DNA of 64,000 nucleotides, from the NCBI GenBank assembly GCA_949752745.1, contig OX457031.1, forward strand, positions 25,868,081 through 25,932,080. The letters are read 5' to 3'. A program made the translations under genes and the position numbers. How positions within the stretch are numbered: the first letter of the stretch is position 1; every line of letters starts with the position of its first letter. The DNA is from Protula sp. h YS-2021 (Eukaryota > Annelida > Polychaeta > Sabellida > Serpulidae). The notes under the pieces were generated by a model, which saw only the letters and a program-made list of their open reading frames with translations, did not search any database and was not told where the DNA came from. Below are positions 1 to 10,022 of this stretch, piece by piece.

Positions 1-1995
1 ACAGTATGCCTTTTTCGTGCCAGTGCTTCCAGTAGAGTGACCTGCCGTCAATTGTTATTTCTTTATTGTTCTATACTACACCCCTGTATCGGTCTTGGTT
101 ATGCAATTCACGAAAATAGAGTAACATATCTTTATGAAAGGAGGATATTTGGAAACTTCCAGCGTCGAAATTCGAGTGCAAAATAAGGGGCAATCCCCCG
201 TATTCATCAAATTCACTATGTATTATGGCATTGCTAAGGTTTTTAACCCACAGTCTAGACAATCATGCCAACCTTAACGATTTTTGCATAACAATTAAAT
301 CTGGTGATCGAATACCCCCTGCATCAAAGTCCCCGATCAAGGATTTATGCTTGATCTTACTGGGTTTATTGGACCAAATGAAAGCATTTATCAACGACTG
401 GATCCGGGCCAGATCTGCATGTGCACAAGAGACGTTACTCAAGCTGTATATTAAATTTGACATTCCCATAATTTTAGATATGTTAACTTTCCCCAGCAGT
501 GTAAGACCCCTCTGACTCCATGACTTGCAAGTTTTGTTATCTTATCCAAAATGCTTACTTTGTCACACTTTTCCGTTGCATGACCTACTTCGATACCCAG
601 CATATTGAAGCTACCCGAAGCAACCTTTAAATTAAAAACAGGCTCCGGTTTTGTTCGCCATGGACCTATATACACCAGCAGAGATTTTTCTATGTTAACT
701 TTCAAACCGGAATATCTCGAGAAACGCTCCGTAAGTTCTAACACATAACCGAGAGAGCACACGTCTTTTAATAAACACGTTGCGTCATCTGCAAAAAGAG
801 AGAACTTATACTCTGAATTAGCGAGTTTTAGGCCTGTGATGTTCTCTTCACTTCTAACTGATTGGGCCAGAGGCTCAACACATAAAATAAACAGCGTTGT
901 CGACAACGGACACCCTTGTCTAATACCACGTTGTACTTCGAACCAGCCACACGAATAACCATTGCTTATAACAGTGCTAGAGATATTATTATAACATGTA
1001 GCTACCCATCTCCGAAACGAAACACCAAAATTAGAATATTCCAATACTTTATGCATGAATTTCCACTCGATACTATCGAATGCTTTTTCGAAATCCAAAA
1101 GCAAAAGTAGACCTGTCTGCTGTTTCTTGTTTACTTTATTAATGACATCCTGGATTAGCCTAATGTTTTCTTCTGTAGCGTCCCTTAACAAAGCCATTTT
1201 GATTCTCGTGGATCAGTTTTGGCAAAATATTTTATGTTCTTATTGCTAAGGTTTTAGTGAGAATTTTGTACTCAACATTTGTGAGGGATACTGGCCTCCA
1301 GTTTTTAATAAGCTCTGGGTTTTTACCACGTTTTTGCAGAAGGGTTATAATACCTCGCCTTTGGGACTGCGAAAGCTCACCTTGTTCAGCAGCATAATTA
1401 CACGTCTGTATTAACAAGCCCCCTAATTGCGGCCAAAAGGCTTTATAAAAATCCGGACTCAAGCCATCACAACCAGGGCTTTTACCGTTCGACATGCGAT
1501 CCAAAGCCTTTTTACATTCGGCTACAGACACAGGGCCTTCACAAAATATTCTATCTTCTTCTGAAAGCTTTTTTATGCCTCAGGAACTAAAAACTTTGTC
1601 GAGATCCGTGTTGTTTATATCAGGGTGTGTTGTTTGATATAGATTACAATAAAATCGCTCTAGCTCACGGAGGATAAGAATGGGATCTGATATGATGTCA
1701 TTATTAACTTTTAATCGATCTACTGTTTTCTTATCATAAACTTCTTTTTCCTTGTTATAAAAGTATTTGTTACTTTTTTCATTTTTTTTATATATTCACC
1801 TCTTGATCGGACACGGGCTCCTTGTTCTTTGTAGGTGTTAATATCCGAAAGTATGTTTTTACAATTTAGGTATTCAGCTTCTTCGTCTGGACTTAATTCT
1901 GTTTTGCAAAGTTTCGAATAAAGCTTGTCACATTTCAATAGCAAATCTTGTTCCAACAGACGCTTTTCCTTAGCAATTTTAACTTGTTAATTTAA
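1..1995 (-). mobile_element. Degenerate Tx1/L1-type LINE, 3' portion, cut by the window edge
   Basis: On the minus strand a broken reading frame runs from about 1990 down to position 1. It covers the linker before RT, the RT domain and the region after it, so this is the 3' two thirds of a non-LTR retrotransposon. The upstream endonuclease is not seen, so the copy is 5'-truncated near 1995. The order and wording of the motifs (GKSPGCDGLSPDFYKAFWP, NWRPVSL, FADDATCLL) fit the L1/Tx1 clade. The frame still codes through position 1, so the element continues outside the window. Clade placement rests on motif recognition only. Confidence 0.88.
71..1956 (-). pseudogene. LINE reverse transcriptase pseudogene (ORF2 remnant)
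   Basis: Five consecutive minus-strand segments, in 5' to 3' order, are 1956-1720, 1531-1232, 1197-451, 469-263 and 262-71. They read as successive parts of one LINE ORF2. The first is a charged linker with an ARVRSRGEYI motif. The second has the early RT motif with NWRPVSL. The third has the RT core: LLLDFEKAFDSIEW (first catalytic Asp), RGIRQGCPLS, and FADDATCLL (catalytic Asp pair). The fourth and fifth carry the hydrophobic region after RT, with IQSLINAFIW. The breaks are an in-frame stop near 1578 and frame changes near 1720, 1230 and 460. The protein would have copied the element's RNA at a nicked chromosomal target. This copy cannot make an intact enzyme. Confidence 0.87.
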
Positions 1996-2829
1996 ATGCA
2001 TATTTGATGGTCATGCCTAATAAAAACGCTGCATGATAATTCCACTAGGTCGCATGCAATCTCCTTACCCCCCCCCCCCCTCCCGCTCCCCCTACCCCTG
2101 CCATTACTTATATGTACGTATGATGCCATTTCTGTTGCTCTACTTTTCTCATTTATTGATACATGAATAAATGAGACTGTGTATATAGGTACCACAAGCA
2201 GGATAAACGTTATCAAACAATCTGACATGATCTGACATAAACGATGCAATGTTCTGTAAACGTTTTTAAAGAGAGGTCGGACATGTTATTGAAACTTTCA
2301 CAGAGGTAAAGCCAAAAACGTCACCACAGCAGTAAAACTTCCTTTCTATGACTTCAAAGAAAACAGAACCACTTGCTTTATTGCTTTCGCACATTTTAAA
2401 TCAGATTTTGTTAATATTGTATGTTTGCGTGCTGTTACAATGCCGAATTAAATGTCAAAGAAAAAAAAGTTTGCGAGTGTAAGTTGGCATTGAATAATTA
2501 GTTCTGTTTTTGGAGAATTGATCATAAATCAGTTGGTGCCTAGACATAACGATATCTTCTCCTGAACGAAGCTTTAAACAATGGAATTAAATGTAAGTTC
2601 GCTTAAGTTCGCTTATAGATATGTAAAACAGACTTGAAACTGAAAAAACTGATTATGACATGACTCAATTTTTCTTCACTTCACCCACAATTGAAAATTC
2701 TGCAGCACATCAACGTTGATTGTAAAGGAAGTTCAATTAAGAGACCTTTTATAGACCAGCCGACCAGGATTTTACTTTCAGAACTTGCATAAGATTTCCT
2801 TTAAATTTTGTGTGATTGCTGACTAGATG
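1996..2829. other. Unassigned AT-rich sequence
   Basis: No coding frame or known repeat is recognised here. A C-rich low-complexity run lies at about 2067-2092. A short minus-strand frame across it (1992-2249) is glycine/arginine-rich only because it reads the C-tract, and it has no domain. Composition is otherwise AT-rich and resembles the flanks of the other elements. Confidence 0.5.
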
Positions 2830-3060
2830 GTTTTCTTTTGAGACATATCTTGTTTGGCGATTCGCTAAAAATTGGATAAATAGGGGGGAGGCATTTTTTT
2901 TTTCAAAATGCTTCTACTTTGACGATTACGATTCCTTTCAAATTTTGCACAAATAGTTACCATGTTGGCCTCTCTTGAAATTTTTATGGCTATGCGCAAA
3001 GCATTGGCCGAATGAGTGACATTTTTTTATTGTTTTTTTTTTTGTTATATTTATGTGTAT
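2830..3060. repeat. Degenerate repeat unit, family shared with 13060-13800
   Basis: This stretch holds the ordered landmarks TTTGGCGATTCGC, an ATAGGGGGG run, GGCATTTTT, CAAAATGCTTCT and a TTTGCACAAAT-like block. The same landmarks in the same order recur two to three times at 13060-13800, beyond the two retroelements. The two loci are therefore copies or parts of one older repeat, now separated by about 10 kb. No coding capacity is seen. Confidence 0.6.
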
Positions 3061-3112
3061 CTGAACATAAGACTTGTCTTTATTATATTACAGGCATTAA
3101 TTAAAGCATTTG

Positions 3113-3314
3113 TTTTTGTTCATACAAATGACTTATAGCTGCCGTTGGATCGACCCGACGCTTGAAAAGTATCATCCATATCTTTTCTCGCCCGTAAACT
3201 CATAGAATTGGATGACCCAAACTAAGTGAGGGTCTCCTATTCTTGAAATTTCCTTGACTGTTTGGTGCTCCCCTCTGTAAGTAACCTCCCAGGTGGCGCC
3301 ACTAACGTCACTTT
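3113..3314 (+). repeat. Left inverted terminal repeat of the DIRS element
   Basis: The inner ~150 bp, from CGACGCTTGAAAAGTATC to ACTAACGTCACTTT, is the nearly perfect reverse complement of 10023-10178. The outer ~45 bp is less similar to the right end but keeps TTTTTGTT and TACAAATG. This outer part is instead matched by the left half of the internal complementary region, as expected for DIRS. It is likely to contain the promoter, since the inferred first exon starts within or just after it. Confidence 0.92.
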
Positions 3315-3516
3315 TCATCCTTACGCCCAAACAAACAGTCTAGGTGATGGAAGCTTCTGGATTTTAGGAAATTTACCCAGATCTTCTGAAGATTACGGGG
3401 AAGGGATTCCAGTAGAAGTTTCCAGGGAACACCAACGACATGTAGCTGTTAACAGGGCCCGATCGGTTCAACGGCTTAGCAGAACTGGACCTTATCGGAG
3501 CGATAATTGGTGATCG

Positions 3517-4192
3517 GTAAGTCTTGTTGTTTATGCAGTGGCGTTTCTAGTCGCCTTCTAGCATTTCACACGAACCGAAGACTCTGTACGATCACCAGCG
3601 TTGCATTTAGAGTTACCGGCACGATGGGAGCTGGGGCCAGTTTTGAACGCAGTGCCCAGAACTACGCTCTCACTGCTGAGGTACAACTTTGCTGCTAGTT
3701 CGAGAGCAGAATTCAGACTTTTACTATCACACGGACCCTTCAGAACTGCCTATAGTGGCGTAGACTCGGTCGTTAGCCACCTTCTCACAGCCACGTTTTC
3801 ACAGTTGCTGAATCTCTGTTGTTACTGGCATTTGGGTTTTGAGCGGGAATGCGCCCGCAACCTACCTAGTTTTTCTACCTTTTGTCCTTTTGCTGCGACC
3901 TTATTGTTGAGCTTAGCGTGGGTAGGTTACCCTCCTACGTTGTTCCAGCCGGAACCGGTAACTCTCAGGTCGGCAACTCTAGAGAAATTAGGAATTTGGT
4001 TGTGGGCGCTTTCCCGCGCTTGGAAGTAGCAGGTGCTTGGGGCCCACGTTCTAGCGCGAAAGGGCCAACAACACTGTAGGGGACCCACTCTTGGGCACCA
4101 CGGTATTTATACTAGGGGCCCCAGCCTGGTGGTGTGGGCGCCGCCTAGTAGACCTACAGGAAAACTAATAGCTATTTCCTCGTGTGTTACAG
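3517..4192 (+). other. Predicted spliceosomal intron in the DIRS leader
   Basis: A strong 5' splice site (ATCG|GTAAGT) sits at 3517. A strong 3' site, with a branch-like ACTAAT, pyrimidine-rich stretch and TTACAG, ends at 4192. This is just upstream of the first gag ATG in good context (GCCATGG at 4209). The ~680 bp between them has only unconvincing short frames, and removing it would bring the ITR leader close to gag. It is inferred from splice-site quality and position only. Introns have been described in some DIRS-like elements (established knowledge, recalled without citation). An RNA read across 3516/4193 would settle it. Confidence 0.55.
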
Positions 4193-4208
4193 GGATGAGC
4201 GGTCTGCC

Positions 4209-4997
4209 ATGGTGAGGAAAGAACGCTGCGGACACCAGGGTTTGAAAGACGATCCTCACAGCTACTGCCAGGATTGTGCTGCAAGGTTTGGCAAGCCAGA
4301 ATGCGATGGCGTTGTGACATGTGACACCTGCGCACATCTAAACAAGAAACAGTGGAAAAACATTAATAGACAGCGACATAGGAAGTTACACAACCGCGAA
4401 GTCAAACTGTTCTGGGGCAACATGTCAACATGCACCCCGGCGCAGGAATCGGAACAACCAGAGGTGGGCACACCGCTACGTGATGAGATATCGTCTCCAC
4501 AGGCGATAGACATGTCAGACTTTGAAAGCAAGAAATCCCCGTCACGCAAGCATTCGCACAGGAGTAGGGACAGCTCCAACAAGCGGGGCTCCCTCATCTC
4601 CATTGAGGAGTTAGCTGAGAGCAAGGCCACCATCACGCCCCTCATCTTACAGGACCCCGGTGAAGCTCATGTACCGGCCCAGGACTTTCCTACACCTGAA
4701 ACGTCGAGGGGGGCACAGGCCCCAAGCCTGGTAACCCCACCCAGCACGTTTGTCATCGCACCGAGGGCCCACGAGGGACAGTTTGCACCGACCTCGCATC
4801 TGGATATAGAGGCGGTCGTTAAGAGAGCGCTGCAAGAACAAGCTCTACTGTTTCAACAACAACTCGAGGCAGTACACACACGCTCAACGGCGCCATGCAC
4901 TATTTCCAGACCACCGGACGCGGAGGGAAGTGCGGAGACACCATCAGTCACGAAGAGCTCCACACACAACGGAACTACGACAGGGGGGCCCTCATGA
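4209..4997 (+). CDS. gag: DIRS gag-like protein, N-terminal frame with Cys/His cluster
   Basis: I chose ATG 4209 because it has good context (GCCATGG) and lies just after the predicted splice acceptor. The protein is about 262 residues. Residues ~5-40 hold a compact Cys/His cluster: CGHQG, then DPHSYCQDC, then CDGVVTCDTC. This is probably zinc-binding. A related cluster (CGH, LHSLC, CPEC) occurs in the second DIRS-order element at about 20180-20030 on the minus strand, which supports it as a family feature of gag. The rest is hydrophilic, Ser/Pro-rich, with a Gln-rich helical stretch near the C terminus. It probably binds element RNA and forms the particle. The following frame overlaps by about 100 bp, so the two may be one protein joined by frameshifting, or broken by an indel. 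Confidence 0.72.
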   Translation: MVRKERCGHQGLKDDPHSYCQDCAARFGKPECDGVVTCDTCAHLNKKQWKNINRQRHRKLHNREVKLFWGNMSTCTPAQESEQPEVGTPLRDEISSPQAIDMSDFESKKSPSRKHSHRSRDSSNKRGSLISIEELAESKATITPLILQDPGEAHVPAQDFPTPETSRGAQAPSLVTPPSTFVIAPRAHEGQFAPTSHLDIEAVVKRALQEQALLFQQQLEAVHTRSTAPCTISRPPDAEGSAETPSVTKSSTHNGTTTGGPS

Positions 4998-6601
4998 CCG
5001 GAGGCCCCGGATCACCGGATGCCCCCACAGCCGCAAGCGGGCCCGCAGCGCGACAGGCCCCCATAGCGGGGCCCGCCACAAAAGGGGGGCCCGTAGCCCG
5101 TGAGGCCCCAATCAGGACAGAGCGACAGACAGAGAGAGAGAACAAGGGCCGGGAGAGGAAACGCGAAGTCAGCCACTCTCCTAAGAAACTGCGTCGGCAA
5201 TCTTTTTCCTCCTCTGGGGACAGTTCAGAATCCGGGGACTCCAGCAAGCGCACACCCCCACCACTGCAAAAGCTGTACAGTCACATGAAACGAAAGGAGG
5301 GCTATAGCTCTTCCAATTACGACACAGACAGCAGCTCAAGCCGCTCCTCCTCCCGACCATCGGAACAAACCGCAAAGCATAGACATCGGTCGCGGCCGAG
5401 ATCCAGACGGCGCCGCTCCCACACCCACGCCCGCCGGGCCCGGGACTCAAACCAGCGGCGTGATAGAGACAGGAGGAGCAGTCGGGCAAGGGGACAGGTA
5501 GAGGAGTCACCTTTTAAACATCCTGAATGTGGGGACTTACTGCGCACGCCCAGGAAGCGGAACCACCCAAGTGAGTGGGATAGACGCGAGGTATCCAAGC
5601 GGTTGCACTTATCTGACAGGGACGGCAGCCCATCACGAGAGAGCGACGGCATCACTGCGTCATCTTCGGTCCCGGAACTTAGTGACATTCCATTTCGGGA
5701 GGTCATAGAGCTAGTGCAAAGATTTTCGAGTGCAAAAGTGGGGAGACCACTACAGCAGTCCGAATCCGGTTTCAGACTGGAGTCCGAAGGTCCGCGAGAA
5801 ACGGGGCCCGAATTCTTGGCTCTGGACACAGCTGCAGGGATTCGGGACGCAGTCAAACTGAAGGAAGCAGCGTTCCAGACAAAGGACTCCAACTACGGTC
5901 GAGCCCTGGATTTCGGAAGAATGCACCTATCTTCCAAGCTAAGGGTTACCAAAACAGCATGCAGGCCATGCGACGACGCGATTCCATTTGCGCCTCTCAG
6001 TTTCCCGAAACATGCCCCTCCGTGGTTGCCCCAAGTCAGACCGGATGACAAGGTAGCAATCAAGGACAAAGACATGGCATACTTCGAGGGTGTAGCAAGG
6101 GCCAGTCTGCGAATTTTATCATTCATCGAGTACGTTAACCAAACGCTGGTAAACAGTTTATCGGGCCCAGATACTGGATTAGTCAGCAAGCTGGTGGCGT
6201 GCCTGGTCAAGTACACCAAAGACCTAGTAAAACTAGACACCTGCCTCCTATCAAACACGATACAACTACGCAGGGACAACATTTTGCAGCGGTGCCGCCT
6301 TGCACAGGACAAACTGTTTCAATTGCGCCACGCCACGTATTTGCACGAAACACAGCTGTTTTCCGATGAGTTGCTGGCTGAACTGAATGGCAGACATGTT
6401 CAGGACCTGCAAAACAGGACGCTCCAAGACAGATACACAGCGGGCCCACCGCGCCTACACAAGTCATACCGGGGGCGACCCAGGGGACCCGCGGCACTGC
6501 GCACCCAATCGGTACCACCTCGGACGGCGAGCTACGGGCCAACCCAGAGACAGCCGACGGCTGGTGTTTTTCCCGGGAGAGGCCACAGCAAACACAGGTG
6601 A
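4895..6601 (+). CDS. gag: DIRS gag-like protein, RS-rich frame
   Basis: This 568-codon frame overlaps the end of the preceding gag frame in another phase, so it may be its continuation. The first ATG at 4895 lies inside the overlap and need not be the true start. Residues ~75-205 are strongly Arg/Ser-rich with many RS/SR and RR runs, like RS domains of splicing factors. The segment from about residue 260 to 480 is a more ordered mixed helical region with conserved-looking hydrophobics (IRDAVKLKEAAFQ, SFPKHAPPWLPQVRPDDK). The C terminus is basic and Arg/Gly-rich, suiting nucleic-acid binding. The order fits DIRS gag proteins. The last 215 bp overlap the RT frame. I do not see catalytic motifs. 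Confidence 0.7.
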   Translation: MHYFQTTGRGGKCGDTISHEELHTQRNYDRGALMTGGPGSPDAPTAASGPAARQAPIAGPATKGGPVAREAPIRTERQTERENKGRERKREVSHSPKKLRRQSFSSSGDSSESGDSSKRTPPPLQKLYSHMKRKEGYSSSNYDTDSSSSRSSSRPSEQTAKHRHRSRPRSRRRRSHTHARRARDSNQRRDRDRRSSRARGQVEESPFKHPECGDLLRTPRKRNHPSEWDRREVSKRLHLSDRDGSPSRESDGITASSSVPELSDIPFREVIELVQRFSSAKVGRPLQQSESGFRLESEGPRETGPEFLALDTAAGIRDAVKLKEAAFQTKDSNYGRALDFGRMHLSSKLRVTKTACRPCDDAIPFAPLSFPKHAPPWLPQVRPDDKVAIKDKDMAYFEGVARASLRILSFIEYVNQTLVNSLSGPDTGLVSKLVACLVKYTKDLVKLDTCLLSNTIQLRRDNILQRCRLAQDKLFQLRHATYLHETQLFSDELLAELNGRHVQDLQNRTLQDRYTAGPPRLHKSYRGRPRGPAALRTQSVPPRTASYGPTQRQPTAGVFPGRGHSKHR

Positions 6602-8643
6602 CAATCAGTTGGGGGGCCCGGAGAAGACCTTGCCCAGGAACTCTCCGGACTCCTCAAACGATTCAGATACTGGCGTTACACCGTCCGAGTTAAAGGAAAA
6701 GATTTTGCACTCAGGAAACTTGCCCGTAGGAGGAAGGCTCAGGCATTTCTGGCAGCAGTGGAAAAACCTGGGGGCCCCAAACAAGGTCGTACGCTGGCTA
6801 CTTTATGGGTACCCACTGCCGTTCAAAAAAGCAGACGATCAGATACCAAGCCTATCTCTAACACTGAATCCGCCACCCCAGTTAGTAACCTCCTACAGGC
6901 AAGGATCAGAAAAAGCGGTCGCACTCCGGGAGATGGTAGCCAAACTGCTAGAGAACAATGCAATAGAAGAGGTGCCGGAGAACCACAAGGGTTTTTTCAG
7001 CCGTGTGTTTCTTCGGCCCAAAAAGACAGGCGGTTGGCGCCTGATAATAGACCTAAAGTCCCTGAACGAAATGCTAGTCACGCCAACGTTCAAAATGGAC
7101 ACATGTCAGCACATAAGGAAGGCGGTGGAGACGGGCATGTGGGCCACGTCAATAGACCTATCAGATGCCTATCTCCACCTACCTATTAGGCCCCAACACC
7201 GCAAATACCTTTGCTTCCAGGTGGAAGACAAAAAGTATTGGTACAGGGCTTTGCCGTTCGGCCTCTCGCCGGCCCCATGGGTTTTCAGCAAGACAATGCG
7301 TCCGCTAAAGCCATGGGGCCGACGACGGCAGATGTTATTTTTCCAGTACCTAGACGATTGGCTCATCGCAGGTGTGGAGAAGGGAAAGGTTGCACAACAG
7401 ACGCTCGATCTCACCAACAAATGCATAGATCTGGGCTTGGTAGTCAATCTAGAAAAATTGGAAATAGAACCCGAGCAAATGATCGTGTTCTTAGGGGACC
7501 AGTTCGATTTCGTAAGAGGCCTGATCTTGCCCACGACTGCTCGACTGGAAAAACTGGAGGCGCTGATTCGAAGGGCACTCGCCAAAGTAGCGGTACCGCT
7601 ACAGCTAGCAGAAACCCTTCTGGGGTTACTGGTGGCCACAGAAAAGACAGTGCCCCTAGGTCGTTTGAATTTCCGGCACTTCCAAAGAGCGGTACGGTCG
7701 GCAGTGAGGCGAGGACGGGGGCCCCAAAGTCTGGTCACACTGTCAGAGCAAGCGAGGGCAGACTTAATGTGGTGGGGCAACCGGTCAAACACACAACGAG
7801 GCGATCGGTTCGTGGCCCCACAGCCGGGGGCACAGATACAAACCGACGCCTCTCACAGCGGGTGGGGAGTGCACTTCGAAGGCACGTTGTTTCAAGGCAA
7901 TTGGTCTTCAGAGTTGCACGACACACACATAAATGTTTTGGAGATGCTCGCGGTCAAACAGGCTCTCCAGTTGCTGGCGCGCAAACTCCAGAGGCGAACC
8001 GTGCTGTGTCTCATAGACAACTCCACCACGGTGAGCTACATAAAGAAACAGGGGGGTACGAGGTCGCCGGAATTGATGGAAGCCACACGCCAAGGCGTGG
8101 CACTTAGCAGCAGCTCACCAAATCACGCTGTTGCCACATCACATCCCGGGTCACCTCAATGTGCTGGCAGATATGGCGTCCAGACAGGGGCAGGTCCTGC
8201 CGGGAGAATGGATGCTAAGCCGGCGCTGCTTTCAGTGGGTGGTGGAGCATTCGGCTCTGGGGCCACCACAAGTGGACCTATTTGCGACCAGGTTTTCAAA
8301 ACAGCTGAGACGGTTCGTGTCTCCGTGTCCGGATCCGGAAGCAGTAGACAACGATGCTCTCAGCTGCACATGGCCGCAGGAAGTGCTATATGCATTTCCA
8401 CCGAACGCAATAACGCCCCACCTGATGGAGAGACTAGCCAGGAAAAAACGGTTTCAAATGCTACTGTTGACCCCAGACAAGCCCTCGGCACCGTGGTACC
8501 CGCTACTCACCAGACTATCGCTGGGACAACCACAGCGACTGCCGGTGGGTGTGGGGGACGTGCATCAACCGCATTGGCTCCACAACCACCAACAGCCGTG
8601 GGACCTAAACCTCCACCTGTGGTGCATACAGCGGGCTGGTTAG
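6387..8643 (+). pseudogene. pol: DIRS RT-RNase H polyprotein (one frameshift)
   Basis: The frame overlaps the end of gag. From about residue 190 it shows the RT fingers (GFFSRVFLRPKKTGGWRLI, then DLKSLN), palm motif A (SIDLSDAYLHLPI), motif B (FGLSPAPWVFSK) and the catalytic box YLDDWL near residue 321. RNase H begins near residue 484 (QTDASHSGWGVHFEG), with later acidic residues in NVLEMLAVKQA and CLIDNSTT. Near 8092 the homology changes phase, and the region with HHIPGHLNVLADMASRQG and VDLFATRFS continues in the other frame to about 8640. Domain order is that of DIRS/Ngaro pol. It makes cDNA and removes the RNA template strand. A single base gain near 8092 is enough to explain the break, so the copy is probably inactive unless this is a sequencing error. 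Confidence 0.9.
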
Positions 8644-9806
8644 AAGCACAAGGCTTTTCACAACAAGCACTACAACGCATGCAGGATGTGCACGCAAACT
8701 CCACCAAATCAGTGTACAAATCACAGTGGAGAGTGTTCGAACGATGGTGCCTGCTAAAACAAATGGACCCCGTTACGGCGACGGCCCCGCTTTTGGCCGA
8801 CTTTTTCATATATCTGTTCGAGTCCAGACAAGTAGGCGTACGAACGATAGAGGGTTATAGATCAGCCCTGGGGGCTATGCTAAAAATGCTTCCGGCTATG
8901 ACCCCAGCCAAGACGATTGCCTAACGAAATTAATCCGTAACTTTAAGTTGCAGCGCCCTCCCCCGACTAAACACATAGTACAGTGGGACCTGGGGGTGGT
9001 ACTGAGTTATTTAAGCGGCAAAAGCTTCACCTGCGAAGAGAACACACCGCTCAAGAGCTGACCTTTAAAGTTACGTTCCTGCTGGCCCTAGCGTCAGGCA
9101 AGAGACGGGGAGAAATACATGCCCTAGACAAGGATTACACGTATGAAGAGAATCACAAAAGAATCATCCTGAAACCTAGGGCAGAATTCTTAGGGAAAAC
9201 CCACATAACAAAACACGGGAAAGGCACTTTCTCGGAAATAGTTCTCCCCTCGTTGAAGGGGCAAACAGGGGAAATAGAGGGTGAGCGGAATCTGCTGTGC
9301 CCAGTGGCAACGCTGTTACAGTATCTGGCGGCCACCAAGGCCATAAGGGCCCCGCAGCAGAAACGCCTCATCATCTCTTTCCTTCCTCACATCAATAGAG
9401 ACGTAGGGAAATCGACAATTTCTAACTACCTGCGACAAGCAATAGTCTCAGCGTATGAAGAATTTAACCGAGACAGTGGGCGTGGAACCAGACGGCAGCC
9501 CCACAGCACCGATGAGCTGGGCCCATTAAGGTTTTGGGGACACGCAACGGGGCCACCAGCCACGACGGGTGGCGGCAAAAAAAAAAAAGGGGGGGGGCAT
9601 GGCCCCCCTCCGGGTGCCCGTCACGGTAGTGGCGCCCCAGCTTGTGCGACATGAATTTCGCGACCGTGGTGGCGCCAGAGATACTTATTCATTTGTTGTA
9701 TTCCGTTGAGTTGAGAAAATTAAATCTTCAGTCAACTTATCTGTGTTTGTTTCTGCTTTGGCTAATGTGGTACGGGCGACGCCCGCAGTTCGTGCGCCCC
9801 AGATGT
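8637..9806 (+). pseudogene. DIRS tyrosine recombinase, multiply frameshifted
   Basis: The N-terminal SAM-like DNA-binding half is clear at 8640-8895 (NSTKSVYKSQWRVFERWC, ADFFIYLFESRQ, TIEGYRSALGAML). The phase then changes near 8895 and again near 9057. The catalytic half resumes with LTFKVTFLLALASGKRRGEI, where the Arg of the GKRR segment occupies the place of the first catalytic Arg. The frame stays open to 9654. The C-terminal box with His-x-x-Arg and the nucleophilic Tyr is not clearly readable. It is scrambled around an A12-G9 run at 9577-9597, and weak remnants continue to about 9806. In intact elements this enzyme integrates the circular DNA copy. Here it cannot be functional as read. 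It may be a separate ORF or the end of pol. Confidence 0.83.
9577..9615. repeat. A12-G9 run with adjoining C-run
   Basis: A run of 12 A is followed by 9 G, then CAT, then GG and a C-run. The G and C runs could pair as a short hairpin. It interrupts the recombinase C-terminal region, where sequence conservation is lost. Confidence 0.7.
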
Positions 9807-9832
9807 AGCCATCCTCTGCGTTAATCTGATTT

Positions 9833-9961
9833 TCAAGCGTCGGGTCGATCCAACGGCAGCTATAAGTCATTTGTATGAACAAAATTCGCGTTTTTATCCA
9901 ATTAAAACGGATTTTTGTTTGTACAAATGTTGTAGCTGTTTAGTTGGATCGAACCGACGCT
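9833..9961. repeat. DIRS internal complementary region (ICR)
   Basis: The left half (9833-9893) is the reverse complement of the left terminus (3113-3167), including TTGGATCG and TACAAATG. The right half (9895-9961) is the reverse complement of the right terminus (10172-10250), including GTTGTAGCTGTTTAGTTGG on the plus strand. The middle, with CGCGTTTTTATCCAATTAA, matches the right genomic end and not the left flank. This marks where the two ends join in the circle. In the DIRS replication model the ICR templates joining of the two cDNA ends. Confidence 0.93.
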
Positions 9962-10022
9962 ACATCTACCAGCCCTCTCCTCCCCCTACATCGGGGCCCA
10001 CTTCTTCGGAGCGTCAGGATTC

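Noticed and set aside
2069..2249. Gly/Arg-rich frame (1992-2249, minus)
   Set aside because: It is produced by a C-rich tract.
3262..4181. Open frames 3262-3513, 3507-3698, 3601-4029 and 4033-4215 as DIRS genes
   Set aside because: No domain, different frames, and they lie in the ITR leader and the predicted intron.
5012..5892. Long minus-strand frames opposite DIRS gag
   Set aside because: They are shadows of the biased codon content of the RS-rich and Pro-rich gag frame.
8900..9830. A DNA methyltransferase domain as in some DIRS elements
   Set aside because: No such motifs are visible between RNase H and the internal complementary region. The text is recombinase.
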